64,000 bases of DNA from Arthrobacter sp. U41 (GTDB lineage Bacteria; Actinomycetota; Actinomycetes; Actinomycetales; Micrococcaceae). The DNA is taken from positions 248,001 through 312,000 of the forward strand of contig NZ_VEGI01000001.1 of NCBI RefSeq assembly GCF_007679325.1, given 5' to 3'. A program made the translations under genes and the position numbers. The first letter of the stretch is position 1; each line of letters opens with the position of its first letter. This document shows positions 1 through 9,524 of this stretch, piece after piece. Below the pieces are notes generated by a model. The model was not told the origin of the DNA. It saw only the letters and a program-made list of their open reading frames with translations, and ran no database searches.

Positions 1-258
1 GATCCGCGTGTCGCGCTTCAGTCCCTGACGTCTGCCCTGGAAGAACACCTCGCCGCCGCGTCCGCGCGCCGGGGGGCCGGGGATCCGGCGGTCGAGGCAG
101 CGTTCTTCGCCGTTGCTGATGCCTTTGAAGTCTACGACGACTCGCTCTACGAAGCGTACGGCGAAGTGACGCCGCTTGAAGTGATCGATGACGACAGCGA
201 CGAGGATGAGGACGAAGACGTCGACGACGAGGAAGACCTCGAAATCCTCCAGGACTGA
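1..258 (+). CDS. C-terminal part of an acidic hypothetical protein (5' end outside window)
   Basis: The frame is open from base 1 to a TGA at 256-258, giving the last 85 residues of a longer protein. The first part reads as helical, Ala/Leu-rich sequence (ALQSLTSALEEHLAAA, then AFFAVADAFEVYDDSLYEAYGE). The end is an extremely acidic tail of about 25 residues made almost only of Asp and Glu. Small acidic proteins of this kind occur in Micrococcales, but I do not recognise a function and no catalytic motif is visible. GC-rich third positions support coding. It converges on the aldo/keto reductase gene 31 bp downstream. Confidence 0.6.
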   Translation, partial: DPRVALQSLTSALEEHLAAASARRGAGDPAVEAAFFAVADAFEVYDDSLYEAYGEVTPLEVIDDDSDEDEDEDVDDEEDLEILQD

Positions 259-289
259 GTCCGGCCGTGAGGCCGGCCAATACTCCCGC

Positions 290-1225
290 TCAGGCGGGGT
301 TGGAGACGTCCTCCAGGGCCTGCGCGATCTGCGGCGGGAGCGGCGCCAGTGTTGCATCCATGATTTCCTTGAGCTGCACCGGCGTGCGCGCCCCCACGAT
401 CGCCGTCGCGACCCCCGGCTGCGACAGCAGCCAGCTCAGCGAAACGTCCAAAGACGTCCGTCCCAGGCCTTTTGCCGCCATCGCCACGGCCTCCACCACA
501 CTGGACGCCGCACCCTCGAGGTACGGTTCCACATAGCCGGCCATCCGCGCCTGCGCCGCCCGCGAATCCGCCGGGATATGGCCGCGGTACTTGCCGCTCA
601 AGACCCCGCGCCCCAGCGGCCCCCATGCCATCAGGCCCAGGCCGGCGTCCTCCACGGCCGGGACCAGCTCAGTTTCGGGGGAGCGGTGCAGGAGGGAGTA
701 CTCCGACTGGTTCGCGACCAGCGGGAAACCCGCGACGGCGGCGGCCTTCGCCGTCTGCCAGCCGTTAAAGTTGGATACCCCCGCGTAGCGGGCGCGGCCT
801 GAACGCACGGCGAACTCGAGCGCGGACAGGGTCTCCTCCAGCGGGACATTGGGGTCCCAGGCGTGCGCGAACCAGAGGTCCACGTAGTCGGTGCCGAGCC
901 GGGCCAGGCTCGCGTCCAGGCCGGAGAGCATCCCGTTCCGGGAGGTGTCGACGCTGCGCCGGCCATCCGACGTCGCGAGTCCCGCTTTGGTGGAGATGAC
1001 CACCTCGGAACGGGCGACGACGTCTCCGAGCATTCCGCCGAGCATCGCCTCCGCCTGGCCGTCGCCGTAGGACGCGGCCGTGTCGATCAGGGTTCCGCCG
1101 CCGTCCACAAAGGTCCGGAGCAGTGCCGAGGCATCCTGCTCATCGGTTTCCCGGGCCCAGGACATGGTGCCAAGGGAAACGGAGGACACACGCAACCCAC
1201 TGTTGCCGACATAACGCTGCTGCAT
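290..1225 (-). CDS. aldo/keto reductase
   Basis: Predicted NADPH-dependent oxidoreductase of the aldo/keto reductase superfamily, 311 residues, a normal length for the family. The catalytic tetrad is visible: Asp48 and Tyr53 in [12 protein letters not shown], Lys80 in VISTKAG and His121 in LWFAHAWDP. The C-terminal NADP-binding segment reads [14 protein letters not shown]. The physiological substrate cannot be told from sequence; members of this branch reduce aldehydes or ketones. It is transcribed divergently from uppP, so the short region around 1226-1277 must hold both promoters. No partner gene suggests a pathway. Confidence 0.9.
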   Translation of the reverse strand: MQQRYVGNSGLRVSSVSLGTMSWARETDEQDASALLRTFVDGGGTLIDTAASYGDGQAEAMLGGMLGDVVARSEVVISTKAGLATSDGRRSVDTSRNGMLSGLDASLARLGTDYVDLWFAHAWDPNVPLEETLSALEFAVRSGRARYAGVSNFNGWQTAKAAAVAGFPLVANQSEYSLLHRSPETELVPAVEDAGLGLMAWGPLGRGVLSGKYRGHIPADSRAAQARMAGYVEPYLEGAASSVVEAVAMAAKGLGRTSLDVSLSWLLSQPGVATAIVGARTPVQLKEIMDATLAPLPPQIAQALEDVSNPA

Positions 1226-1277
1226 GTCAGCAAGCTTACGGGGATTCGGAATGCTTCATGACGTAGGGTCTATCTAC

Positions 1278-2111
1278 GTGAACTGGTTTGAAGCGGCCTT
1301 TCTGGGCCTTGTGCAGGGACTGACAGAATTCCTCCCGATTTCCTCTAGCGCCCATCTGCGGATTGTTGGCTCCTTCCTCCCCAACGCGGCAGATCCCGGG
1401 GCCGCGTTTACCGCCATCACCCAGCTCGGCACGGAAACCGCCGTCGTGGTGTACTTCTGGCGCGACATTGTGCGGATCGTCAAAGCGTGGGCCGGTTCAC
1501 TGACCGGCAAAGTCTCCCGGCAGCACCCGGACGCCCGGATGGGGTGGCTGGTAATCCTGGGCAGCCTGCCGATCATCGTCCTGGGGCTGCTGTTCCAGGA
1601 CCAGATCGAATCCGTGCTCCGCAGCCTCTGGATCGTCGCCACCATGCTGATCGTCTTCGGCATGATCCTCGCCATCGCCGACGCCGTCGGACGCCAGGAC
1701 CGCGACCTGACCCAGCTGACCTACAAGCACGGCATCCTGTACGGATTCGCGCAGGCCCTGGCCCTCATCCCGGGGGTCTCCCGCTCCGGCGGCACCATCA
1801 CCGCAGGGCTGCTGATGGGCTACACCCGCGAAGCCGCCGCCCGCTACTCCTTCCTGCTCGCGATCCCGGCCGTGTTCGGCAGCGGCCTGTACCAGCTCTA
1901 CAAGGTGGTCTCCCAGGATGGCGTCACCGGACCGTACAGCCTTCCGGAAACGGCCCTCGCTACGGCCGTTGCCTTCGTGGTGGGATACATCATCATCGGG
2001 TGGTTCCTGAAGTACGTCTCCACCCACAGCTACCGGCTTTTTGTCTGGTACCGGATTCTCCTGGGCCTGGCCCTGTACGTGCTCCTCGGTTTCAACGTCA
2101 TCAGCGCCTAG
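1278..2111 (+). CDS. uppP: undecaprenyl-diphosphatase UppP (BacA)
   Basis: Integral membrane phosphatase that turns undecaprenyl diphosphate into undecaprenyl phosphate, recycling the lipid carrier for peptidoglycan and other cell-wall polymers; it also confers bacitracin tolerance. The family signatures are present: a Glu-rich motif near the N-terminus ([16 protein letters not shown]) and PGVSRSGGT near mid-protein. Seven to eight hydrophobic segments span 277 residues, the usual length. I chose GTG 1278 because homologues begin at [13 protein letters not shown]; the frame is open further upstream (ATG at 1251). A TAGGGT box at 1264-1269 lies just before this GTG, which would fit a leaderless mRNA. 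uppS, the synthase for the same carrier, lies at 61.8 kb. Confidence 0.95.
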   Translation: MNWFEAAFLGLVQGLTEFLPISSSAHLRIVGSFLPNAADPGAAFTAITQLGTETAVVVYFWRDIVRIVKAWAGSLTGKVSRQHPDARMGWLVILGSLPIIVLGLLFQDQIESVLRSLWIVATMLIVFGMILAIADAVGRQDRDLTQLTYKHGILYGFAQALALIPGVSRSGGTITAGLLMGYTREAAARYSFLLAIPAVFGSGLYQLYKVVSQDGVTGPYSLPETALATAVAFVVGYIIIGWFLKYVSTHSYRLFVWYRILLGLALYVLLGFNVISA

Positions 2112-2114
2112 CAC

Positions 2115-2120
2115 TAGGCT
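2115..2120 (+). promoter_or_regulatory. -10 element of mshC (TAGGCT)
   Basis: TAGGCT ends 6 bp before the GTG start of mshC, so transcription would begin at or beside the start codon. A weak -35-like TTCAAC lies 18 bp upstream inside uppP. Confidence 0.5.
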
Positions 2121-2126
2121 TGGGTT

Positions 2127-3413
2127 GTGAAGTCCTGGATCTCCCGCCCCGTTCCCCAGCTCCCCGGCAGCATGCCTGCCCTCCGCCTCTTCGACACCAC
2201 CAAGGGCAGAGTGGTCACCCTCGGCGCAACGGGCGAACAATCCATGTACGTCTGCGGAATCACCCCGTATGACGCCACCCATATGGGCCACGCGGCCAGC
2301 TACGTCGCCTTCGACCTGCTCAACCGCGCCTGGCGGGATGGCCGGCAGCAGGTCTCCTACGTGCAGAACGTCACCGACGTCGATGACCCCCTGCTGGAGC
2401 GCGCGACGGCGACCGGCGTGGACTGGCGCGACCTCGCCGCCAGTCAGATCGAACTCTTCCAGACGGACATGGAAGCCCTCAACGTCCTCGCCCCGGACCA
2501 CTATGTGGGCGCCGTCGAAGCGGTACCGCTGATTGTGCCCGCGATCGAGCAGCTCGTGGAACGCGGCCTCGCGTACCGGGTGGCCGGCAGCGACGGTGAG
2601 CCCGACGGCGACGTCTATTACGACGTCGAGGCCGCCGGCAAGCACTCCGCCGAGGCCACCGACGCCTGGACCCTCGGCGCCATCTCCGGACTGTCCGACG
2701 CAGAGATGCTGGAGCTCTTCGCCGAGCGCGGAGGAGACCCCGGCCGCGCCGGCAAACGCCAGGCGCTGGATCCCCTGCTCTGGCGGGTGGCCCGCGCGGG
2801 CGAACCCAGCTGGCCCGGCGGCGACCTGGGGGAGGGCCGGCCCGGCTGGCACATCGAATGCACCGTCATTGCCCAGCAGTACCTGCCCGCCCCGTTCACG
2901 GTGCAGGGCGGCGGCTCGGACCTCATTTTCCCGCACCACGAGATGGGCGCCGGGCACGCCTACTCGCTGTCCGGCGTGCCCCTGGCCCAGCACTTCGCGC
3001 ACGCCGGGATGGTGGGGCTCGACGGGGAAAAAATGAGCAAGTCCAAGGGAAACCTGGTCCTCGTCTCCAGACTCCGCGCCGCGGGCGAGGAACCGGCAGC
3101 GATCCGGCTGGCCATCCTGGCCCACCACTACCGCAGTGACTGGTCGTGGACCGAGGCCGGGTTCGCCGAGGCCAAAGAACGGCTCCGCACCTGGCGGGCA
3201 GCCCTCGCCGTGGCCCCCGCCGGCTCGGCTGCCGGGCTGGTGTCCCGGATGCGGGCGGAGCTGTCCAACGACCTGAACGCGCCCGGGGCCGTCGCCGCCG
3301 TCGATGAATGGGCCCGGACTGCCCTCGCGGACGGCCGCGCCGCGGCGGCCGACGCATCAGACGCCGCGCTGGTGAGCGACGCCGTCAACGCGCTGCTCGG
3401 GGTTGACCTCTAG
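2127..3413 (+). CDS. mshC: MshC, cysteine:1D-myo-inosityl 2-amino-2-deoxy-alpha-D-glucopyranoside ligase
   Basis: ATP-dependent ligase that joins cysteine to GlcN-Ins, the penultimate step of mycothiol synthesis, in the cytosol. It is a relative of class I cysteinyl-tRNA synthetase. Visible motifs are the zinc-ligand region around Cys43 in [16 protein letters not shown], where THMGH is the HIGH-like motif, and the KMSKS loop at about 302-306 ([10 protein letters not shown]). At 428 residues it lacks the anticodon-binding domain of CysS, as expected for MshC. The GTG start is taken from the TAGGCT box immediately upstream and from homology at LRLFDTTKG. Its stop codon is part of a 15-bp tandem repeat described separately. 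Confidence 0.95.
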   Translation: MKSWISRPVPQLPGSMPALRLFDTTKGRVVTLGATGEQSMYVCGITPYDATHMGHAASYVAFDLLNRAWRDGRQQVSYVQNVTDVDDPLLERATATGVDWRDLAASQIELFQTDMEALNVLAPDHYVGAVEAVPLIVPAIEQLVERGLAYRVAGSDGEPDGDVYYDVEAAGKHSAEATDAWTLGAISGLSDAEMLELFAERGGDPGRAGKRQALDPLLWRVARAGEPSWPGGDLGEGRPGWHIECTVIAQQYLPAPFTVQGGGSDLIFPHHEMGAGHAYSLSGVPLAQHFAHAGMVGLDGEKMSKSKGNLVLVSRLRAAGEEPAAIRLAILAHHYRSDWSWTEAGFAEAKERLRTWRAALAVAPAGSAAGLVSRMRAELSNDLNAPGAVAAVDEWARTALADGRAAAADASDAALVSDAVNALLGVDL

Positions 3414-3458
3414 AGGGTCGAACTCGAGAGGGTTGGCCTCCAGGGGGTTGACCTCTAA
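3399..3458. repeat. four tandem imperfect 15-bp repeats spanning the mshC and PAC2 stop codons
   Basis: Four consecutive 15-bp units run from 3399 to 3458: GGGGTTGACCTCTAG, AGGGTCGAACTCGAG, AGGGTTGGCCTCCAG and GGGGTTGACCTCTAA. Unit 1 encodes the last four residues and TAG stop of MshC. Unit 4 carries the complement of the PAC2 stop. All units keep the mshC frame, so read-through would add 14 residues and then meet TAA in unit 4. Confidence 0.9.
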
Positions 3459-4360
3459 GGCTTGTCCTTGCCGCGGCGCTTGAGGTAGCGCTCGAATTCC
3501 CGGGCGATTGACTCACCGCTTGCCTCCGGGAGGTCAGCGGTGTCCTTCGCTTCCTCCAGCTGGCGGACGTAGGCCGCGATTTCAGGGTCTTCGGTGGCCA
3601 GCTCATCAACGCCGCGCTCCCACGCGTCCGCTTCCTCGACGAGTTCCTGCGTGTCGAGCGGAAGCTGCAGCAACTCCTCGATCCGGTGCAGCAGCGCCAG
3701 CTGCGCCTTGGGGGAGGGCGCCTGGGCGACGTAATGCGGCACGGCGGCCCAGAGCGAGACGGTGGGCAGCCCGGCCAGCAGCGCAACTTCGGCGAGCACC
3801 CCGACGATCCCCACGGGGCCCTCGTACTGCGATGCTTCAAGGTCCATCCGCTCACGCAGCGCAGGGTCATCGGTGGAGGAACTCACCGGAATGGGCCGGC
3901 TGTGCGGCACGTCGGCCAGGAGGGCACCGACCAGGATCACGTAGTCCACGTGGAGCGCCTCGGCATGGACCAGCAGCTCGGCGGTGTAGGCCCGCCACTT
4001 ATAGGACGGCTCGGTGCCCTGGACGAAAATGACGTCCACGTTGGAATCGGGAACACTGGCTTTGAAGATCCGGGTTGAGGGCCATTTGATCTTCCGGTCA
4101 CCGGCCGCCGTGCGGCGGATCGTGGGCCGGGTGAACTGGAAATCGTAGTATTCGTCGGCATCAATGGACCCGACCTTCTTGCCGCCCCAGAGCTTGTTCA
4201 AATAGCGCAGGGCATCACTCGCCGCTTCCCCGGCGTCGTTCCATCCTTCGAAGGCCGCGAGCAGCACCGTGACGCGCTGGCCCTCGGGTACGGGCTGCAG
4301 CAGCCGTTCCGGCTCGGGCACGTCGCCCGTTTCCGCGGGGTCTACCTCGAAGCTATTCAT
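3455..4360 (-). CDS. PAC2 family protein (proteasome-assembly-chaperone-like fold)
   Basis: 301-residue cytosolic protein of the PAC2 family, named for similarity to eukaryotic proteasome assembly chaperone 2. The conserved N-terminal segment reads VTVLLAAFEGWNDAGEAASDAL, followed by YDFQFTRPTIRR, and there is a purine-nucleoside-phosphorylase-like core with VILVGALLADVPHSRP. The C-terminal third is rich in charged helix. No enzymatic function is established for the bacterial members. It lies a few kilobases upstream of the proteasome genes, as a PAC2 gene does in mycobacteria, but a role in proteasome assembly is only an inference. The ATG start at 4360 is the only good candidate. Confidence 0.85.
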   Translation of the reverse strand: MNSFEVDPAETGDVPEPERLLQPVPEGQRVTVLLAAFEGWNDAGEAASDALRYLNKLWGGKKVGSIDADEYYDFQFTRPTIRRTAAGDRKIKWPSTRIFKASVPDSNVDVIFVQGTEPSYKWRAYTAELLVHAEALHVDYVILVGALLADVPHSRPIPVSSSTDDPALRERMDLEASQYEGPVGIVGVLAEVALLAGLPTVSLWAAVPHYVAQAPSPKAQLALLHRIEELLQLPLDTQELVEEADAWERGVDELATEDPEIAAYVRQLEEAKDTADLPEASGESIAREFERYLKRRGKDKP

Positions 4361-4477
4361 CCCTTCACCCTACGTCCAAGGACCCGGGCCACGCATGGAA
4401 TGAAGCGCCGGGAATCGCAGACGCACTGGCGATATTCGCCGTGGGCGTAGTCACAGGCCCCTCTCAGGGCCGCCCCG

Positions 4478-4483
4478 TAGACT
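4478..4483 (+). promoter_or_regulatory. -10 element (TAGACT) of the HAD hydrolase gene
   Basis: TAGACT ends 7 bp before the ATG at 4491, again suggesting a leaderless transcript. No clear -35 box is visible. Confidence 0.45.
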
Positions 4484-4490
4484 GGAAAGC

Positions 4491-5237
4491 ATGCAATCCT
4501 CAGCTGCCCAGCCCCTCCTCAAAGCCGCTCTCTGGGACATGGATGGCACCATCGTCGACACGGAGCCGTACTGGATTGAGGCCGAACACGCCCTCGTCAC
4601 CGCGCACGGCGGGCAGTGGTCCCATGAGAAGGCCATGCAGCTGGTGGGCCAGTCCCTTGTCTTCTCCGCGGGCATCCTGCAGGACGCCGGCGTCCGGCTC
4701 GAGCGCCGCGAGATCATCGATATCCTGACCGCCCATGTCATCAGCCAGGTCCGCACGTCCGTGCCGTGGCGGCCCGGCGCCCGTGAACTGCTGGAGGAAC
4801 TCCACACTGCGGGTATCCGCTGTGTCCTCGTGACCATGTCCGAGGCGCCGCTGGCGCGGGAAATCGTCGCCAGCCTGCCCAAGCCCTACTTCGATTTCCT
4901 GGTCACCGGCGACACCGTCACCCAGGGCAAGCCGCACCCCGAGGCCTACCTGACGGCCGTGGAACTGCTGCAGGAGCAGGACCCGGAACTCGGCCTCCAC
5001 CACTGCGTCGCCCTGGAGGACTCCGAACCGGGTGTGGCCGCCGCCGTCGCCTCCGGCGTGCTGACCGTCGCCATTCCGCACATCGTGCCGCTGCCGCACG
5101 ACCCGCGCCGCGCCATGTGGGACACCCTGGAAGGGCGGACAGTGGCCGACCTTGAGGAGCTCGTCGCCCTGCGCCACGAGTTCCCGGACGCAACCTTCGG
5201 CCTGGCCCGCGCCGGGCAGGGCCCCGTCCATGACTGA
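4491..5237 (+). CDS. HAD superfamily hydrolase, subfamily IA
   Basis: Predicted phosphatase or phosphoglucomutase-like enzyme of the haloacid dehalogenase superfamily, 248 residues. Motif I is LWDMDGTIVDTEPYW with the nucleophile Asp16 and acid/base Asp18. Motif II is VLVTMSEAP, where Ser replaces the common S/T context. The conserved Lys lies in VTQGKPHPEAYL, and motif III is ALEDSEPGVAAAVASG. A helical cap sits between motifs I and II. Substrate unknown. The stop overlaps the start of the M50 protease gene by 8 bp, so the two are probably translated together. Confidence 0.88.
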   Translation: MQSSAAQPLLKAALWDMDGTIVDTEPYWIEAEHALVTAHGGQWSHEKAMQLVGQSLVFSAGILQDAGVRLERREIIDILTAHVISQVRTSVPWRPGARELLEELHTAGIRCVLVTMSEAPLAREIVASLPKPYFDFLVTGDTVTQGKPHPEAYLTAVELLQEQDPELGLHHCVALEDSEPGVAAAVASGVLTVAIPHIVPLPHDPRRAMWDTLEGRTVADLEELVALRHEFPDATFGLARAGQGPVHD

Positions 5238-6438
5238 CACCGACACCCGCGGCCGCAGCGGTCAGGACCCCCAGAAACAGAGCCGGCGGGAGGGCATCCC
5301 GCTAGGCCGCATCGCCGGCATTCCGGTGATCCTGGCCTACTCGTGGTTCATCATTGCGGCGTTCACGGTGATCGTCTACGGCCCGGTGCTGCGGGCCAAC
5401 AACCCTGAGCTGGGCCCCGGCGCCTACGCCGTGGCGTTCGCCTACGCCCTCCTGCTGCTGGTTTCGGTCCTCGCTCATGAGCTCGCGCACGCGCTGACCG
5501 CCAAAATCTACCGCTGGCCCAGCGAAAAGATCGTCCTCAACCTCTGGGGCGGGCACACCCAGTTCGAGAGCTTCACCGCCTCACCGGGCCGCTCCGTCAT
5601 CGTCGCGATGGCCGGTCCGGCGGCGAACTTCGTCCTGGCCGCCGGGGGCTGGCTGCTGCTGACCGCCGGCGACCTCACGGGCGTTGCCGGGATCCTGACG
5701 AACATCTTCCTCTGGGCCAACCTGCTGATCGGCCTCTTCAACGTGCTCCCGGGGCTGCCGCTGGACGGCGGACGCCTGGTGGAGTCCGCCGTCTGGAAAC
5801 TGACCGGCAGCCAGGAGAAGGGCACCGTGGCGGCGGGCTGGGGCGGCCGGATCATCGTGATTGGCCTCGTGGGCTGGTTTGTTGTCCTGCCCCTGCTCAG
5901 CGGCCGTGAGCCGGACACGTCACTGGTGCTCATCACAATCCTCGTCTGCGGCTTCCTGTGGATGGGGGCCAGCGCGTCGATCCGGCAGGCCCGGCTGCGG
6001 AGCCGGCTGCCGCTCGTGGAGGCCGGTGCCCTCGCCGAGCCCGCGGTGGGCCTGCCGGAGTCGGCCACCGTGGCCGACATGCTGGCCCTTGCGCCGGTCC
6101 CTGCCACCGGTGCGGTGCCCGCCGTCGTGCTGTACCGCCCGGACGGGCGGCCGGCCGCCGTGGTCGACGCCGGCGCGGTCGCCACGGTTCCCGCGGCAGC
6201 CACCGCCGCCACGCCCCTGACCGCCGTGTCCTACGCCCTCGGCGCGGGCGCTTACGTGCCCGAGTGGTCCAGGGGACAGGAGCTGATCCAGTACCTGGCC
6301 CAGCTCGAGGGCCTGGAATACGCCGTCGTGGACCGCGCCGGAACCGTCACCGGGCTGCTCCGGCAATCCGCTGTCCTGGGCGCCCTCACGGGCAAGGGTT
6401 CCGGCGGCGGCAAGCGGACGGACGGCCAAAGCCGGTAG
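5230..6438 (+). CDS. M50 family site-2-type metalloprotease
   Basis: Polytopic membrane zinc protease, 402 residues from ATG 5230. The zinc-binding HELAH lies at residues 83-87 in a membrane segment, and the second zinc motif is NVLPGLPLDGGRLVES. The C-terminal part (about 260-400) resembles a pair of degenerate CBS-like units, as in other actinobacterial M50B proteins of this kind. It probably cleaves a membrane-bound substrate inside the bilayer, but none is indicated here. A reading frame extends upstream inside the HAD gene; I chose ATG 5230 because it overlaps the HAD stop by only 8 bp and opens with hydrophilic sequence before the first membrane segment. Confidence 0.88.
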   Translation: MTDTDTRGRSGQDPQKQSRREGIPLGRIAGIPVILAYSWFIIAAFTVIVYGPVLRANNPELGPGAYAVAFAYALLLLVSVLAHELAHALTAKIYRWPSEKIVLNLWGGHTQFESFTASPGRSVIVAMAGPAANFVLAAGGWLLLTAGDLTGVAGILTNIFLWANLLIGLFNVLPGLPLDGGRLVESAVWKLTGSQEKGTVAAGWGGRIIVIGLVGWFVVLPLLSGREPDTSLVLITILVCGFLWMGASASIRQARLRSRLPLVEAGALAEPAVGLPESATVADMLALAPVPATGAVPAVVLYRPDGRPAAVVDAGAVATVPAAATAATPLTAVSYALGAGAYVPEWSRGQELIQYLAQLEGLEYAVVDRAGTVTGLLRQSAVLGALTGKGSGGGKRTDGQSR

Positions 6439-6559
6439 AGTTACCTGCCGGTCGTGTATTTCCGGGTTCGAGCCCCGGACACGGACCGCCGGGCACGAGC
6501 CGCAGGACCGCCGGCACCATCCGCGGCCACACAGCTTCACAGGATTGAGGAACATTTTC

Positions 6560-7657
6560 ATGAGCAGCGACACCGCCGCCGGCATCAGCCCGGACGACGC
6601 CGGTACAGCCGGCAGCGCAGCAACCACCACCGCCCCGGCGGCCGGCACCGCGAATGCCTCCGCCCCGGTCGGCGCGGCGCGCCGCCGCGGACCGTTCCGG
6701 GAAGGCGAGCGGGTGCAGCTGACCGATGAGCGCGGCCGTATGAACACGATCAGCCTCGAGGCCGGCGGGGCCTTCCACACGCACCGCGGTTTCCTGAACC
6801 ACGACGAAATCATCGGCAAGCCGGACGGCTCCGTGGTGGTCAACAACGTCGGCCAGCAGTACCAGACGCTGCGCCCCCTGCTCTCGGACTTCGTCCTCTC
6901 GATGCCCCGCGGCGCAGCCGTCGTCTACCCCAAGGACGCCGGCCAGATCGTCACCATGGCGGACATCTTCCCCGGCGCACGCGTCGTGGAAGCCGGCGTC
7001 GGCTCCGGCGCACTGTCCATCTCGCTGCTCCGCGCGGTGGGGGACAACGGCTACCTGCACTCCTTCGAGCGGCGGGAGGAATTCGCCGACATCGCCCGCG
7101 GCAACGTCGAAACGATCTTCGGCGGCCCGCACCCGGCCTGGCAGATCTCCCTCGGCGACTTCCAGGAGGAAGTGGTCCGCACCGAAGAGCCCGGCTCCGT
7201 GGACCGTGTGGTGCTGGACATGCTGGCACCGTGGGAATGCCTGGACGCTGTCGCCACCGTACTGGCCCCGGGCGGCGTGTGGATCAACTACGTGGCCACC
7301 GTGACCCAGCTGTCCCGGACGGCGGAGGCCATCCGCGCCGACGGCCGCTTCACCGAACCCGACGCCTGGGAATCCATGGTCCGCGGCTGGCACCTCGAAG
7401 GCCTCGCCGTGCGCCCGGACCACCGGATGGTCGCGCACACCGGCTTCCTGCTGGTCACCCGGCGGCTCGCCGACGGCGTCACCGGCATCTCAGTCAAGCG
7501 CCGCCCGTCCAAGACCGACTTCAACGAAGAGGACGTTAATGCCTGGACGCCGGGGGCCGTGGGGGAGCGCGCCGTGTCCGACAAGAAGCTCCGCCGGGCC
7601 GCCCGGGACGCCATCGCCGGGACCAACGTCAAGGACGATCCGGATATTACGAAGTAG
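6560..7657 (+). CDS. trmI: tRNA (adenine(58)-N1)-methyltransferase TrmI
   Basis: SAM-dependent enzyme that methylates N1 of A58 in the T-loop of tRNA. 365 residues from ATG 6560, preceded by a TTGAGGA Shine-Dalgarno-like site. The N-terminal domain contains EGERVQLTDERGR and TIS. The Rossmann fold begins with motif I VVEAGVGSGALSISLLRAVG and motif II YLHSFERREEFADIARGNVE, and VDRVVLDMLAPWE follows. The first 45 residues are a low-complexity Ala/Thr/Pro extension beyond the usual family start. It sits just upstream of arc, the same neighbour order as Rv2118c and mpa in Mycobacterium tuberculosis. Confidence 0.93.
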   Translation: MSSDTAAGISPDDAGTAGSAATTTAPAAGTANASAPVGAARRRGPFREGERVQLTDERGRMNTISLEAGGAFHTHRGFLNHDEIIGKPDGSVVVNNVGQQYQTLRPLLSDFVLSMPRGAAVVYPKDAGQIVTMADIFPGARVVEAGVGSGALSISLLRAVGDNGYLHSFERREEFADIARGNVETIFGGPHPAWQISLGDFQEEVVRTEEPGSVDRVVLDMLAPWECLDAVATVLAPGGVWINYVATVTQLSRTAEAIRADGRFTEPDAWESMVRGWHLEGLAVRPDHRMVAHTGFLLVTRRLADGVTGISVKRRPSKTDFNEEDVNAWTPGAVGERAVSDKKLRRAARDAIAGTNVKDDPDITK

Positions 7658-7739
7658 TCCGCATTTCGGAAGTCTTCAGCGGCACCCGGCTTCTTGGGGC
7701 TAATGTCTTAATAGAAGCGTAGGAAGGGGCTGATGCACG

Positions 7740-9524
7740 ATGGAGACTCCGAATACCGATCCGGGCCGGACACCGGCAGAGGACGCGGCGGGACAGGCAC
7801 AGGCCGGGGGCGACCGCCAGGGCGCCGGTGAACTGTCCGTGGCCGAGCGGCAGGTCAATATCCTCCGGGATAAACTCCGCCATATTGACCGCCAGCTCGC
7901 CGCCGCCACGCAGAACAACTCCAAGCTGGTCACCATGCTGGAGGCCGCCAAGCAGGAAATCCTCCGGCTGAAGAACGCCCTCGACCAGGAGGGCCAGCCG
8001 CCGTACAGCTTCGGCACGGTACTGCAGCTGAACCCGAAACGCCATCCCTCCGCCGGCAACGGCGGGCAGGCCGCCACCGAGGAATCGGTGGACATCTTCA
8101 ACGCCGGCCGCAAAATGCGCGTCGGCATCAGCCCGCTGGTCAACATGAACCAGCTGGCTGTCGGCCAGGAGGTCCTCCTCAACGAGGCGCTGCTGGTGGT
8201 GGCCGGACTCGGCTACGAACGGGCCGGGGACCTGGTCACGCTGAAGGAAATGCTGGGCGGGGACCGTGCACTGGTGGTGGGCCGCGCGGACGAGGAACGG
8301 GTGGTCCGGCTCTCCGGCGCCCTGCTCGCGCAGAAGCTCCGGGTCGGGGACGCCCTCTCGATCGATTCCCGCACCGGCTACGCCCTCGAGAAGATCCCGC
8401 GCTCCGAGGTGGAAAACCTGGTCCTCGAAGAAGTGCCGGACATCACGTACCAGGACATCGGCGGGCTGGGACCGCAGATCGAACAGATCCGCGACGCCGT
8501 GGAACTGCCGTTCCTGCACCCGGACCTGTACCGCGAACACGGCCTCAAAGCGCCCAAGGGCATCCTGCTCTACGGCCCGCCGGGCTGCGGCAAAACGCTC
8601 ATCGCCAAGGCCGTCGCCAACTCCCTCGCCGCCCGGGCCGCCGAACGCACCGGCAAAACGGACATGAAGAGCTACTTCCTGAACATCAAGGGCCCGGAAC
8701 TGCTGGACAAATACGTCGGCGAGACCGAACGCCACATCCGGCTGATCTTTGCCCGCGCCCGGGAGAAGGCCTCCGAGGGCAGCCCCGTGGTGGTGTTCTT
8801 CGACGAAATGGACTCGCTGTTCCGCACCCGTGGCACCGGCATCTCCTCCGACGTCGAAACGACCATCGTCCCGCAGCTCCTCAGCGAGATCGACGGCGTG
8901 GAGCGGCTCGACAACGTGATCGTGATCGGCGCGTCCAACCGCGAGGACATGATCGACCCGGCGATCCTCCGGCCGGGCCGGCTGGACGTCAAGGTCAAGA
9001 TCCACCGCCCCGACGCGGAAGCCGCCGCTGACATCTTCAACAAATACATCACGGCCGACCTGCCCTTCCACGAGTCCGACCTCGCCGAGCACCAGGGCGA
9101 TGTCCAGGCCACGGTGGATGCGATGGTCCAGCGCACCGTGGAGGCCATGTACTCCACCGACAAGTCCAACGAATACCTCGAGGTCACCTACGCCAACGGC
9201 GACACCGAAATGCTCTACTTCAAGGACTTCAACTCCGGCGCCGTGGTCCAGAACGTCGTGGACCGGGCCAAGAAATACGCCATCAAGGACCTGCTGACGG
9301 TGGGCCAGAAGGGCATCCGGATCGACCACCTGCTGCGCGCGGTCGTCGACGAGTTCCGCGAGCACGAGGACATGCCCAACACCACCAACCCGGACGACTG
9401 GGCACGGATCTCGGGCAAGAAGGGCGAACGCATCACCTACATCCGCACCATCGTGCAGGGCAAGGCCGGGCAGGAACCCGGCAAGTCCATCGAGACGATG
9501 CCGAACACGGGCCAGTACCTGTGA
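7740..9524 (+). CDS. arc: proteasome-associated AAA ATPase ARC/Mpa
   Basis: Ring-forming unfoldase that binds pupylated proteins and threads them into the 20S proteasome. 594 residues. The N-terminal coiled coil (about 35-85) is the Pup-binding region, followed by the interdomain OB folds. The AAA module has Walker A GPPGCGKT at 279-286, Walker B FFDE with Asp355 and Glu356, and the arginine-finger region RPGRLDVK. The protein ends in GQYL, the C-terminal motif that docks in the proteasome alpha ring and opens the gate. The AGGAAGGGG Shine-Dalgarno sequence lies before ATG 7740. Its stop overlaps the putative GTG of dop (GTGA). Confidence 0.97.
   Translation: METPNTDPGRTPAEDAAGQAQAGGDRQGAGELSVAERQVNILRDKLRHIDRQLAAATQNNSKLVTMLEAAKQEILRLKNALDQEGQPPYSFGTVLQLNPKRHPSAGNGGQAATEESVDIFNAGRKMRVGISPLVNMNQLAVGQEVLLNEALLVVAGLGYERAGDLVTLKEMLGGDRALVVGRADEERVVRLSGALLAQKLRVGDALSIDSRTGYALEKIPRSEVENLVLEEVPDITYQDIGGLGPQIEQIRDAVELPFLHPDLYREHGLKAPKGILLYGPPGCGKTLIAKAVANSLAARAAERTGKTDMKSYFLNIKGPELLDKYVGETERHIRLIFARAREKASEGSPVVVFFDEMDSLFRTRGTGISSDVETTIVPQLLSEIDGVERLDNVIVIGASNREDMIDPAILRPGRLDVKVKIHRPDAEAAADIFNKYITADLPFHESDLAEHQGDVQATVDAMVQRTVEAMYSTDKSNEYLEVTYANGDTEMLYFKDFNSGAVVQNVVDRAKKYAIKDLLTVGQKGIRIDHLLRAVVDEFREHEDMPNTTNPDDWARISGKKGERITYIRTIVQGKAGQEPGKSIETMPNTGQYL

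Noticed and set aside
147..626. 159-codon minus-strand frame with a serine run at its end
   Set aside because: It is antisense to the acidic tail of the first gene and the end of the aldo/keto reductase gene; the serine run is only the complement of Asp/Glu codons.
1497..3128. 543-codon minus-strand frame over uppP and mshC
   Set aside because: Shadow of two well-supported genes; no recognisable motif, and such long antisense frames are common in GC-rich genomes.
7647..9365. 572-codon minus-strand frame opposite arc
   Set aside because: Val/Gly/His-rich nonsense typical of the antisense of a GC-rich gene; arc has every family motif.
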